This document shows positions 54,250 through 64,000 of a DNA stretch of 64,000 nt, in pieces (positions within the stretch are counted from its first letter, which is position 1; each line of letters begins with the position of its first letter). The translations under genes were made by a program, and so were the position numbers. The notes under the pieces are model-generated. The model did no database searches. It saw nothing but the letters and a program-made list of their open reading frames with translations, and was not told the DNA's origin. The stretch comes from Tanypteryx hageni. Taxonomy: Eukaryota; Arthropoda; Insecta; Odonata; Petaluridae. The stretch covers positions 87,290,964-87,354,963 of the forward strand of contig CM054118.1 in assembly GCA_028673005.1 (NCBI GenBank), written 5' to 3'.

Positions 54250-56125
54250 ATTTTCTCCTTTTTAGTCTTCTTATATTTTAAAGTTGAGTTTTTGGATTAT
54301 GGAAAATTTCAAAGATTATAAATTGAATTTTCAAAGTTTATTTCAATAGGTATAGGAAAATTCTTAAAATATTTGGAAGTTTTACTATAATTCATTATGA
54401 CGGCATTAATTTTCCTTAAAGCATTAAAACTCTTTAATTTCCCTTAAGAGTATTAAAGGTCCCTTTAAAAGCAATAATGTCGTTGCCATGGTTTTTATAA
54501 ATTTCCATTGTTGAAGATAGGAAAAATTCACACCTTTTCCGATTCAAAGCAGATATACGCTAATTCGCTAAACAACTGTTCTTTTCCCAAATTCATATCC
54601 CAATTTTAAGTAATTTTAAAATTCATTTTTAGAAAGCCTTGCACTGAATCCCATGCTTTTCTTATGGGGTATTGTAATGGAGCATTGGGGTTTAGATAGA
54701 CCCCTTAAATATTAACTTGTGACTTTCGATTTTTCTCGTCGGTTGTCATCTGAAATAATAATATACCCGAAATTTCACCCCTGCAGCATTTATAGGGGCG
54801 GAGATATAAAGCGAGAAAGATTTGAAGGAAACAAATATATAACAGAGTAAGTTAAATAAAAGTGTGTAAAAATAATTAAAATTTCCCAATAAATATGATA
54901 TAAACGTAAAACTTGAGCGATTTTGTATCGTGGGCAAATGCGACGATAAGAATCAGAAACGTTGTTTACCTTTCTTTAGAACGGTCTGGGTCCGAAGATC
55001 TTAGGTCAATTATTTCTAATTTTCATTTGCGAAAGAGTAAAAGGCTGCAAGTCCAAAAATCGATTTTTACGTGTTATCTTATGGGAAATAGAAATTATCT
55101 CCTGGTGTCGAACCCGGGTCTTTTTTGGGATTTTTTGTGTAAATGGATTTTACTATAAGAAAAAACATTCCTGCTAAATTTAAATCTTCTACCTACTCGA
55201 AAAGTTTGTTAAAAATAGCATTACAGTTAGTCAGCGGTGCGGTTTGCTGGAGCATGGTGGAATTTGTTGCAGACGGAGTAAGAGAAATATATATAACATA
55301 TATAAATATATATATAACGTTGAGTGTGGCCAAATTTCGTTTTGTTTACCTTGCTACAACAAAAACGCGAAGCGTAAATACGTCAAATTTACTTTCTAAA
55401 AGGGATAAAAATCATGTTACAACTACTTAATTACGGTGAGGTATGTTTTAAATAACTTTTGTTTGATTTTTGGTCTTTCGTTTTTAAGAGATGGAGGTCA
55501 AAGATTCCAAAAATTTACGTTAAAATAAAAAAAGCCTTTTTGGAATCTTCTTTCGCTGTTGTTCTTTAACTTGTTTTCTTTTTCTCCGTTACTTTTAACC
55601 TATAAAATTTATTTTCAATCTCATTGCTCACCACTAACACAATATCATCTATCATCACCATAATATCTTGATAAACAGTTCCTTGCCATTTCTAATCTAA
55701 TCCTTGGAGTGTAGCCAGAAATGTAAGAATGGCAATGAAAAGGTGTTTGAAAGGTATCACATGTGACTAATCATAGCTCTGTAGTAATGCACGTAATATA
55801 TATTGATTGAAATTCAATGAAGATATACACACGAAAATTAATATAAAATACATAAGTAAATAAAATACTAAAGTAAGTATATAAGAAGTTCTATCAAATT
55901 GTTTTGCTAAATCATTTGAACTAAACGTTTGATAAACTTAGTACATTCTATAAGATTTGATTAGTAAGTAGCAGAGTAAACATAAGCTAAAAATTTTTAC
56001 CCTGCCAATGGGGCCCGTACGGACCCCAGAGAGAATTTGAAAGCGTATATTTCACAAAATATTTTTCAGGTAGGGATATCCTGATATGACATTTTTAATA
56101 TTGAGAATAATTTTGAAACGAGAAA
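54250..56125. other. AT-rich non-coding stretch
   Basis: A box B-like 'gtcgaacccgggtc' at 55107-55120 is the only notable item; it resembles the cores of the repeats at 43370 and 58060. No genes recognised. Confidence 0.4.
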
Positions 56126-56131
56126 AAAGAC

Positions 56132-56202
56132 TGCTATGACCGAGAATCGAACCCGGGTCTTCCACTTGCCGGGCGGATATTCTACCACTGAACTATCGTA
56201 CC
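56132..56202 (-). tRNA. tRNA-Gly-like sequence, probable pseudogene
   Basis: 71 nt fold into a cloverleaf: D-arm GTTC/GAAT with loop AGTGGTA, anticodon stem TCCGC/GTGGA (all paired), a 4-nt variable loop, and T-arm CCGGG-TTCGATT-CTCGG. The D-loop, variable length and T-arm match insect tRNA-Gly. However, the anticodon loop reads CCGGCAA (no U33; apparent GGC), and only 5 of 7 acceptor pairs form. A decayed tRNA or the head of a tRNA-derived repeat is more likely than a working gene. Confidence 0.5.
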
Positions 56203-56413
56203 AGATCAATTTTCTCGTTTCTAAACGCGGATGTTTTCTTGGTTGGGACGGAACTAGCCAAGCTAGTATCAAACTGCCCCAACGGATGTTCTCGAAGAGA
56301 TACTACATCGAAGAAAACTCCTCACTCTCAAATGGTGAGATTGCCAAGCTAGAAATTGATGGAATAAAGTGATCCGAAGATCCTATGCAGACAGGCATAA
56401 GCTGTAAAGTTGG

Positions 56414-56415
<2 letters not shown>

Positions 56416-56480
<65 letters not shown>
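56416..56480. repeat. (TA)n microsatellite
   Basis: 65 bp of uninterrupted TA dinucleotides. Confidence 0.9.
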
Positions 56481-56483
<3 letters not shown>

Positions 56484-56499
56484 ACGTCGATTTTAAAAA

Positions 56500-58050
56500 A
56501 ATAAACGAATTCTACCAAGTAACAATTTGAAGCGTCGATATTCGTCGAAAATCTCTCGGAAAATAGACGTCGATTTTAATCTTCGATTTAAAAAAATAAA
56601 AGTCGAATCCTACCAAGCCTACACATAACTAGCAGTTTATTCGGAAAAATTTCAGTTACTGCTATAATATATTTAAATAAGAATTGGGATCCAAGCGGTC
56701 CCCAATGGTATATAACGTTACAAAAATTCTCCGGTAGTTAGAGGGTTAAATTACGCATTTGTTTAGGATGGTTAAGGATGAAGGATGTGGAATACAGAAG
56801 TTAAGCATTATCATTTGGCGAGGGTAAAAGATAATTCAGTAGGAGATGATGTTGCTAATTTAACTCCCATGAACGTAAAATCGAGTTCGTAATTATATTA
56901 TCGAGACTTCAAACGTGGGTCTTAATTTCGAGGAAAACGCAAATTCGCGGAAGCGTAAATTCCATGAAAATTTTATACTATTCCTATAGATCAATCTCTG
57001 GAATCAAAAGAAAAAAATCGTGAAATTGAGGAAAACTTAAAATCGATCGCAAAATCGAAGTTTCTCTATAATGATAAGAAGTAGAGTCCAATCTATTTAT
57101 TCCGAATTTTTAAACGGTAACCATGGATAAAATAGCAGTCTTACGATTAATGTTATTTTGTTCTAGCATAAGTACATATATTTTAATTAATTTACTTTTA
57201 ATACTAATGATCTAGTAAAACTATAGTTTTCTCTGAATAAATATTTTCAACTTGTTTTATATAACTTTATATAAAATAATTTTTGATAACTTTCGAAGAA
57301 AATTCAAAATTCGAAGAAATTTCTACTTCTTTTAAAGAATTTTAAATAGTTTTATTGCATGTTAAGTTTAATCGTTTCAATAACCATAGGAATTCTACGC
57401 TATAAAAAATATTATTTAAATGATTTAGTAGCCAAAGATATTTGACATTTATCAATAATATAGGTAACTCCTTCGACAAAAAAACGAACGAATAAATGTT
57501 GGATAGTTATGATGCCACTGAAGGCGGATTATTCATAGCTGTTAGTCGACTTATGTTCATAGAAATTACGTTTATTGAGAACATGATGTGCTCGATATTG
57601 CAGCCAATCGTAGGGTTCTCAACTTGAGGGGTCACAGAGTTGACGTCCCGAATTGATTACATATATTGACAGGAAATGTATCAGTATGTGTTAGTTATTC
57701 CAAGGATTTCACATACCATAAATACCATTTGTAATTCATAGTTTATCAACGATAGAGAACAATCGGAAAACAAATTAATTGAGTATTATCAGGTTTGAAA
57801 GACGAAAAAAATCTGTCTGAAATTATATCTTGCATGTATTTTTCTTAAATAAACGAATTTAATAAATGTTACTTTTTATACGCTAATATGTATGGATGAA
57901 CTGTCCATCGCTGAAGGGAAGTCGAGTGGAAAAGAAAACAAGTTGATCCAAACAGAACTTAGATGCCTACTTTCCATTTAATGATTTTTTAAATACTTAT
58001 ATTGGCTTTAATCGCTTTAAAGTCATCGCGGGTTTGTAGCTCTTTGTGTT
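56500..58050. other. AT-rich non-coding stretch
   Basis: Repeated 'tcgattttaa' and 'cgaaaatcg' words at 56510-56600 and a possible pogo-like terminus 'aatcgaagtttctctata' at 57054-57071 are seen; no partner end was found. Confidence 0.4.
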
Positions 58051-58059
58051 CATAAATTT

Positions 58060-58600
58060 CATAATTTAGCGTTATAAAATACTACAAATACATTCGAACG
58101 GAATATTAAACTGATCACGCGTATTTGTGCGGCAAAAATAACGCGTGTACGTATTAGAATATATCGAATCTGAGTTCAACAAGTTTTTGCTATGACAACA
58201 CTCTCGTAATGATTGATAAATGCTGCAAAATTGCCAGTATTTACGCAAAATTCTAAGAAATACAATCGACAAGCAAAATTCTACTATAAAAATTAGAATC
58301 TTTGTTCCTTTCCTCATAGAATAGTACAAAACTCGCCCCGATATTACATTTCTAAGATATTTTAATGTGCAAGAGAAAATTACCCTGCACGTTGAATTTC
58401 AGATTTCCCATGTAAATTAAATGGGAGGGATAATTTCTTGGAATCGAACCCGGGACGTAAATTTTTGCAACAAAAACTATCCTCGGGAGAAAATTGCACA
58501 AAATTTCATGAAAATCGGTTGATTGGTTCAAAAGTTAATAAGGGGGGACGCACATACATACAGACAGACACAACGACAAAACTATCAGCTATTTTCCATA
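58060..58600 (-). repeat. Dispersed repeat with T-arm-like hairpin, copy 2
   Basis: Inverted copy of 43370-43835: 'ttcgaacggaatattaa', 'tgatcacgcgtatttgtg', 'aaatgggagggataattt' and 'ggaatcgaacccgggac' all recur. It continues into 'aatttcatgaaaatcggttg' and an 'acatacatacagacagacac' tail. Confidence 0.78.
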
Positions 58601-58759
58601 CTGGAAAGTAGGGTAATAACCCATTTGTTCACTCGTTTATGCTCAAGTCGAGTTCGGTAATAATCGTCTCCATGGCAACAATCCGATAAAATGGATTTAA
58701 AACGCAAAAACGCCGTTTCAGTAAAATTTCAAGAAAATACTATCAGTTATCAAAATTCG

Positions 58760-59060
58760 GTGATAAGAATTAGAATTGACATTCTTTTCTCCTTGTAACA
58801 GTACAAACCTCGCTCCGATATCACAATTTTAAATATTTTAAAGTATGAAAGAAAACTACACGATGGATTTGAGACTTCCTATGTAAAACAAATAGGGGAA
58901 AAGTTCCTGGAATCGAACCCGGGACTTCAATCTTCGCCAAATAAATATAGCCCGGAGGTGAGCCCTGGCAGCACGAATCTCATACCAAGTTTCATCAAAA
59001 TCGGTCCATTGATGCAAAAGTTGTCAGTGGAGGACACACACACAGACGTGACTATTTCAT
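58760..59060 (-). repeat. Dispersed repeat with T-arm-like hairpin, copy 3
   Basis: A more diverged head-to-tail copy of the preceding unit: 'gtacaaacctcgctccgata', 'ggaatcgaacccgggactt', 'agtttcatcaaaatcggtcc' and an 'acacacacacagacg' tail. Confidence 0.7.
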
Positions 59061-59064
59061 AATG

Positions 59065-60020
59065 CTATTATTTTCTTTGGGAAACCAGCCTAGAAAGGCA
59101 AAGTAATATAAAATTATGCAACAGTAATTTGCATTATTTTTTTATACATTCGTAGTTAAAATACAACACAAATAACTCTTGATCTACACGCAGTCCTTTC
59201 ATATTCTAAAAACCGATTGCTCGTATTCATAACATTTAATGTGCGCTAGTCTATATACACTCTTACCGAATTAATCCACTTTGGTGGGAAATTTATTTGG
59301 CGTGTTTGAGTAATTTAGTTTGCTCACGCAAATAGTTTCGTTCTCACTCAGCTGAAGCAGGAGACTTCAACGGCTGTCGAACTACAAGGAAGGAGGGGTT
59401 GCACTTTAGAATGAGGACGTGGAATGGAGGGGAAAGTGACAGACAGACTTACTTCTGTTTTGCAGCTTGAGGCACGTTGAATTGGGTTATTTGTGTAATT
59501 TCTGCATATGTAATTTTATCGCTGAAATTACCTTCATCATCATAATTTAGAGCCTGAATGAAGACTAAAAATAGTATACGCCCTTCTCTTTCGCCAATAA
59601 TTATTTCATAGAGTATTATAATTAAAATTTGTATCAATTTAACATACGAAACAATTGAATTTTATCGATGAGAAATTTAATATGAGATATGGACCGTTAT
59701 TTTTTATTTAACATGATCACATTTCTCGTCTGATTACTTTTTCTCTCCCCCTTTTTTGAATAACTTCGAATTTTTTCCTTAAGCCATTCAAACAACTATA
59801 GAAAATATGGGAATAATTAAGCGAAACAGATTAATGTCAAATATAAAGGTCCTCCAAACAATTCATTCTAGCTGTCTCGTTCCTGAAGCATAAACCTTTT
59901 CAGAATGATTGCATAATTTTCATTGGTTACAACAGTCGTAAAATCCATGCGACTTGTAATTTTTCATGTATAAAAATGAAAAAACCGGTAAATACTGACT
60001 TAGGATGGAATTCAATTCTA
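59065..60020. other. AT-rich non-coding stretch
   Basis: No recognised features. Confidence 0.4.
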
Positions 60021-60027
60021 TGAAGTA

Positions 60028-60581
60028 CCGTATATACTCGCGTAATTTGCAACTTTTTGAGACCTATTTTTTAACCGAAAATTAAGCGGTCGCAAATTAA
60101 ACGAGGTATGTTTTTGAAACGGTGAAATCATCTCTTGTTTTGAACATCATACAGTATGTATTTCTAAGCTTAGCCTTACCCGTAACCTCGATCTGAGGCC
60201 TTGCCTCACCAACTTCTAATTTTTATGTAACTTATTATTATGCATGTAGATTTAATAAAGTTCTCATATAACCTTATTTAATCTTTCAACCTCCATTATG
60301 AAAGGAAGAAGAAATATCCACAAAATTACCAATAATTCATAAAATAAAACGTACAGGTATACATTTGAATGGTTCTCTTTACTTTCATGAAGATAGAAAT
60401 CGTATGGAAACGAACTAAAGAAAACGCACTGCATTTTAGGGGGAACTGAAGGTCGCGCTGGCGGAACTCAAAAATTCCAACTCGCACACTAGATGACGCA
60501 GAAGTATAAAAACAATATTTTGAGGCAAAAAATAAAGAACCGCAAGTTATACGGGGTTGCAAAATACTCGAGTATATACGA
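60028..60581. mobile_element. TA-flanked MITE (Tc1/mariner superfamily-like)
   Basis: The left end CCGTATATACTCGCGTAATT and right end (reverse-complemented) TCGTATATACTCGAGTATTT share at least 13 of the first 14 bases, followed by 'TTGCAAC' on both sides. TA at 60026-60027 and 60582-60583. 554 bp with no transposase. Confidence 0.75.
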
Positions 60582-60599
60582 TAATAGTCTCTATTGTGT

Positions 60600-62200
60600 T
60601 ACTGGCGTCCGTCCTTTAAAAAGTGTATAACGTGTCCATCTCAAAAGTTCGCCTATTAAATAATATAGTATTTTATACGGGTGTATTATTGGATGTTGTT
60701 GCTGCGTGACCTAGCCTAACGATTCTCTCTCCCCTCATTCCTTCCTCCTCCCCCCTCTCCCATCCACCCCTTCACTCATCCTCCCCCTTCCTCCCGCTAA
60801 TTTCCCTGCCTTTACGTTTCTGCCGTAAGGTTTCAGTGACATTTTTTTACCGGGTAACGGAAATCAATGTCACGAACGACGCAGTCTCGCGAACGGTCTC
60901 ACTTCCTCTTTTGTCTTCCTTAACGGACGAATGGGATACCTCCCCGCCCTCCACCCACCCTCCGCCACGCCCTGTCCCCATTGTCCCCACGCCACCGGTG
61001 TCGAGTGGACGAAGGAGGCCAGCGACAATCAAATCGCCCCCTCTGCTTATTTTGGCGAAGCGAAAGAGACGAGGCATAAAAAGGAAGGGCCGAGGGCGCC
61101 TCCTGAAATTTAGGAGTCATTTACAGAGAATCCAACCTCTTCCGGAGCATCATGTGTTATTGGAACTAACTGAATTTAAATAATATTTACAATGTTCGTC
61201 TCCTGAATCTTGAGCTTCTATCTCAGACGGACTTAAATATAATCAATTTTATTATCAATATTTAAAGATAACCCGCACTATAGTCTATGAGATATAAAAA
61301 TTTTTAGAAGTTAGAAAATAACAAGTCTATTATAATTCGATAAGAATTAAAACTTCTTGACAAACACAGTTTAGTTAACAGTGTATTCTATGACACATTC
61401 GACTGATTATTGAGTGAATGTTGAACATTAAGAGAATTATTTTTTTGTGGTCAATAAAAGGTATTAAATCTCAAAGCGGTGGAAATGAATCGTTGCAATG
61501 TTTTATGCGCGAGTATTATAACCACACCATACTAATAATTTTCAAGAACTCGTGGTTTATGATGGTTTTTACGCAAGAGGTAAGGCCGGAATGTTATAGT
61601 TCCTTTTTTTAACGAATCCCGAGAATTAGTATGGCATCCAGTATACGTTAGGTTGAATCCTCGACCAATTATCTACGAGTATTACGCATCGCTGCACCTC
61701 TTCGCGTTTCGTGAATCAACCGAACCGCGAACAAGTTTTGAGAAGTAACGAGGATATTTTTATTGGGTCGCAATTACTCCGGAAGGAAGGAAGGTGGCGA
61801 GGAATGAACCGGCGGGCAAGTAACAGGGTCACTGTGACAACGCCAAGAATGCGGATGGGTATGAGAGGGAGGGGGAGGGGCGGGCAGGGGGATGGGGGCA
61901 GAGCGAGGGATCTCCGCGTGGGAGGAATAGGGAGACGGGAAGAACAATTTGCGTACTCGGTGCGTATAGAAAGTGGGATCTAATAAGCATGCAGCAGAGA
62001 CAGCAGAAGGCGGGCTCGCCTCGCCCCTGAATGGGTCTTCTTCGTCACCCTCTAGCGATTGGACGCGCCGTTGCTGCCGAAATATTGCTCCTATTTGCGA
62101 CTTTATTGATGAGGCGTTTGACGAAGTTTGTCCGTAAGAAGAGTTGGAAACGGAATGATAGTCGTTCGCAGTATTCTTATTCTGGAGGAAGATTTAGATG
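60600..62200. other. Non-coding stretch with GC-rich patches
   Basis: A polypyrimidine run at 60725-60795, a GC-richer patch at 60900-61100 and a G-rich patch at 61780-61990. The 115-codon plus frame at 60836 overlaps equally open minus frames, so there is no support for coding. Confidence 0.4.
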
Positions 62201-62293
62201 TTACGACTTGTTTATATATTGCAATTCGTTCATTTAAATCATTCGGTTATTAAGACAAAAATATTGTTCTTTGTACAATTTCCGCATAAATTC

Positions 62294-62332
62294 GACACAC
62301 GATCTGTTTCGACGAGTGATCGTCATCTTCAG
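62294..62332 (-). ncRNA. Hammerhead-ribozyme-like core, Penelope-associated type
   Basis: On the minus strand CTGAAGA (62332-62326, core CUGANGA) is followed by stem II GACGA/TCGTC, then GAAA (62310-62307), a 3-bp stem III ACA/TGT and GTC (62296-62294), the usual cleavage triplet. One extra U separates the core from stem II, and stem I pairs only 2 bp. Short-stem-III hammerheads are known from Penelope-like element termini. Probably a decayed remnant. Confidence 0.4.
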
Positions 62333-62471
62333 GATGATGATTATTGAAAGTAGACCGTGTGAATGTATTAGCCAAGCAGTTTCATGAGAAAGAACAGGAA
62401 GTTCGATGCAGATGTGCGGTCTTGCTTCTAGGTTATACAAAATAAATAATAAAATAGCTCCGTGCTACAAT

Positions 62472-62960
62472 AGGTCTCGCGAATGGTACCCTCATTCCGA
62501 AATTTGTAGGATTTCTGATAATATCTATAACCTCGTTCGCTAGTTCCTTCGACATGTACTTTCCTAACAGCTTAAGTCTAGTCAGTAGTCTGCGCTCTTC
62601 CAACGATGCTCATTTCAAACCTTCTATTAGCGAGGAAATGCTGTTCATTATCCTAATTTCTTTTTACGAATCTAGCTGCCCTTTTTCTATCTTCCTTCTC
62701 GTATGGATCCCATACAGTTGAAGTATAATCTACCTGCGGCCTTAATTACATGATTCTTTCACTGTTTCGGTGCTCTTTCGGACTATCCTACCTAAAACGG
62801 CCATCTTTTTGTTAGCAGCGCCTATCACCAGGCGAACGTGAGTGCCCCACGAGAAGCCGCGACGAATTGTAATTCACAGATATTTGGCGGAATCTTAAAC
62901 AGGGATATCGATTCTGTCGACTGCATAATTAACGTCAACAACAAACTATTTTTAGTTTTC
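62472..62960 (-). pseudogene. CR1 LINE fragment, same family as 47179-51344
   Basis: Collinear with 47346-47880: shared blocks include 'ctgcgctcttccaacgatg', 'acgaatctagctgccct', 'tatggatcccata' and 'tttttgttagcagcgcctat'. It corresponds to the post-RT region of ORF2 with many substitutions and small deletions; no frame survives. An old, 5'-truncated copy, in contrast to the intact one 11 kb away. Confidence 0.85.
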
Positions 62961-62964
62961 TGAA

Positions 62965-63840
62965 ATTTGACGACGCCTCGCGATATGTAGCTTTGATCGA
63001 GTCGCTCGTGGTCGCGAGTGAATCCCCACTTAGTTCGCTGTCGAATTTAGGTGTAAAAGATAGTGAATTTTTAGAGACGAGTAGTTGCTTCGTGAAATGA
63101 TAATCAAAGAACTCTGATGTTCATTTGGCCTGATTTGTAAATTCCAGCTCATTTGATTTATATAAATAGCGTTTCAACCGTTATATTTAAATTTGTTAAC
63201 TCCGGATTTCCCATTTTATGAATTTTATCTTTACTATAGCTGAGAAGCTGTGTTAAATTGAATTTGTTATAAATTACTTAAGTAAAGTTTTATTTGAATG
63301 AGAGTGAGATGTGCAGTTATGATGTCATTAACGTTGAAATTCACAGAGTGTAGTTATGGACGATAACCATTACTAGAATCAGAATTTTCCAAGAGCCATA
63401 AAATAACAATTTCATGGCTTTTGGCGAATTCCGATTCATCAATTCTATATCACAAGATTGGATCACTACCAGTGTGATCCATTACTATAATTGTGATTTA
63501 AAAGTGAAAATAAAATATATCTTTGAGCTTAAATACGAAATAATTGAATCTGATAATTTTTTTCAGTTTTGTATTTTCATGATGTTCACAGGAATTATTA
63601 TTTACGAATTTTTCATCTCTAATTGTATTTTAAATTTTGCTCACGAACCCTTCTTGCCCCTTAATATTTCTGAGGTGAGACAGAAACGACCGCCACTGAA
63701 TCCGATATATAAATCGTGCGTGTGGGACGCAGGCGTGCCACCCTTCCCGAAATTCTTCATATGATTCTCGCTATCCGTTCATTTATTTATAGATCGCGCA
63801 TCGCATCGAATCCGCAAATCTCGATATTCCGCACTTGCAC
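62965..63840. other. AT-rich non-coding stretch
   Basis: The 116-codon plus frame at 63414 shows no recognisable family and random-looking composition; not called as a gene. Confidence 0.4.
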
Positions 63841-63844
63841 GGGG

Positions 63845-64000
63845 AAGAGGTCGCCGCGCGGTGGGAGGCGAGGGGGAGGAGAGGGGAAGGGGAGTGGAAG
63901 GAGAGAGGGGAGGAGAGAGGGAAAGAGAGAGGGGAGGAGAGAGGGAAAGAGAGTGGGGAGGAGGGAGGGGAGGAGAGAGGGGAAGAGAGTGGGGAGGAGA
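63845..64000. repeat. Polypurine minisatellite running off the window
   Basis: 'gggaggagagagggaaagaga' type units of about 20-22 bp, at least seven, continuing to the window end. Confidence 0.85.

Noticed and set aside
60836..61183. 115-codon plus-strand frame as a small gene
   Set aside because: Overlaps equally long minus-strand frames in a compositionally biased patch and shows no conserved motif.

Overview
The window reads as nuclear DNA of an arthropod, almost certainly an insect. The evidence is a split gene for a spätzle-type cystine-knot ligand (an arthropod family), a second gene for a large secreted low-complexity protein, very long AT-rich non-coding stretches, and a dense, diverse load of decayed eukaryotic transposons. 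No bacterial-style gene array is present. The two host genes are GC-rich islands in AT-rich sequence, and both lie on the minus strand. I cannot name the species.

Layout. 1-8 kb: non-coding, with a 209-bp tandem duplication into which a hAT element has jumped, a repeat with 152-bp internal units, and one decayed terminal inverted repeat (TIR). 8.3-16.0 kb: the spätzle-like gene, three coding exons (15980-15972, 11642-10819, 8781-8286), 442 residues with consistent splice phases; its introns carry two hAT elements, a small Tigger-like MITE and a second copy of the 152-bp-unit repeat. 16-20 kb: a tRNA-derived SINE, another hAT MITE, polypyrimidine DNA, a 26-bp minisatellite and a LINE 3' end. 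20-25 kb: a nest in which a decayed hAT transposase is split by a piggyBac-like MITE and another repeat and abuts a Helitron helicase tail. 25-32 kb: a foldback, a purine tract, a LINE fragment, a complete non-autonomous hAT, an inverted SINE pair and a Penelope-like reverse transcriptase.

32.7-35.7 kb: the main exon (999 codons plus stop) of a secreted His/Gln/Pro-rich protein with recent internal repeats. 35.9-46 kb: a Tigger/pogo element with a CENP-B-like helix-turn-helix remnant, a DUF4817-like fragment, a SINE, a dispersed repeat and an RTE-like LINE fragment. 47.2-51.4 kb: a nearly intact CR1-type LINE (ORF1 with an SGNH esterase domain; ORF2 with endonuclease and reverse transcriptase, broken by one stop codon). 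52-64 kb: a decayed hAT transposase, a Helitron end, a 214-bp near-palindrome, a tRNA-Gly-like pseudogene, two further copies of the 43.4-kb repeat, a MITE, a hammerhead-like motif, a second CR1 fragment and a terminal purine tract.

The two host genes have no evident functional link: one is a secreted pro-ligand of the Toll-ligand family, the other a probable extracellular matrix, cuticle or secretion protein. I found no convincing new multi-gene system. The most valuable items are the reconstructed spätzle-like gene, the repeat-rich secreted protein and several clean transposon structures.
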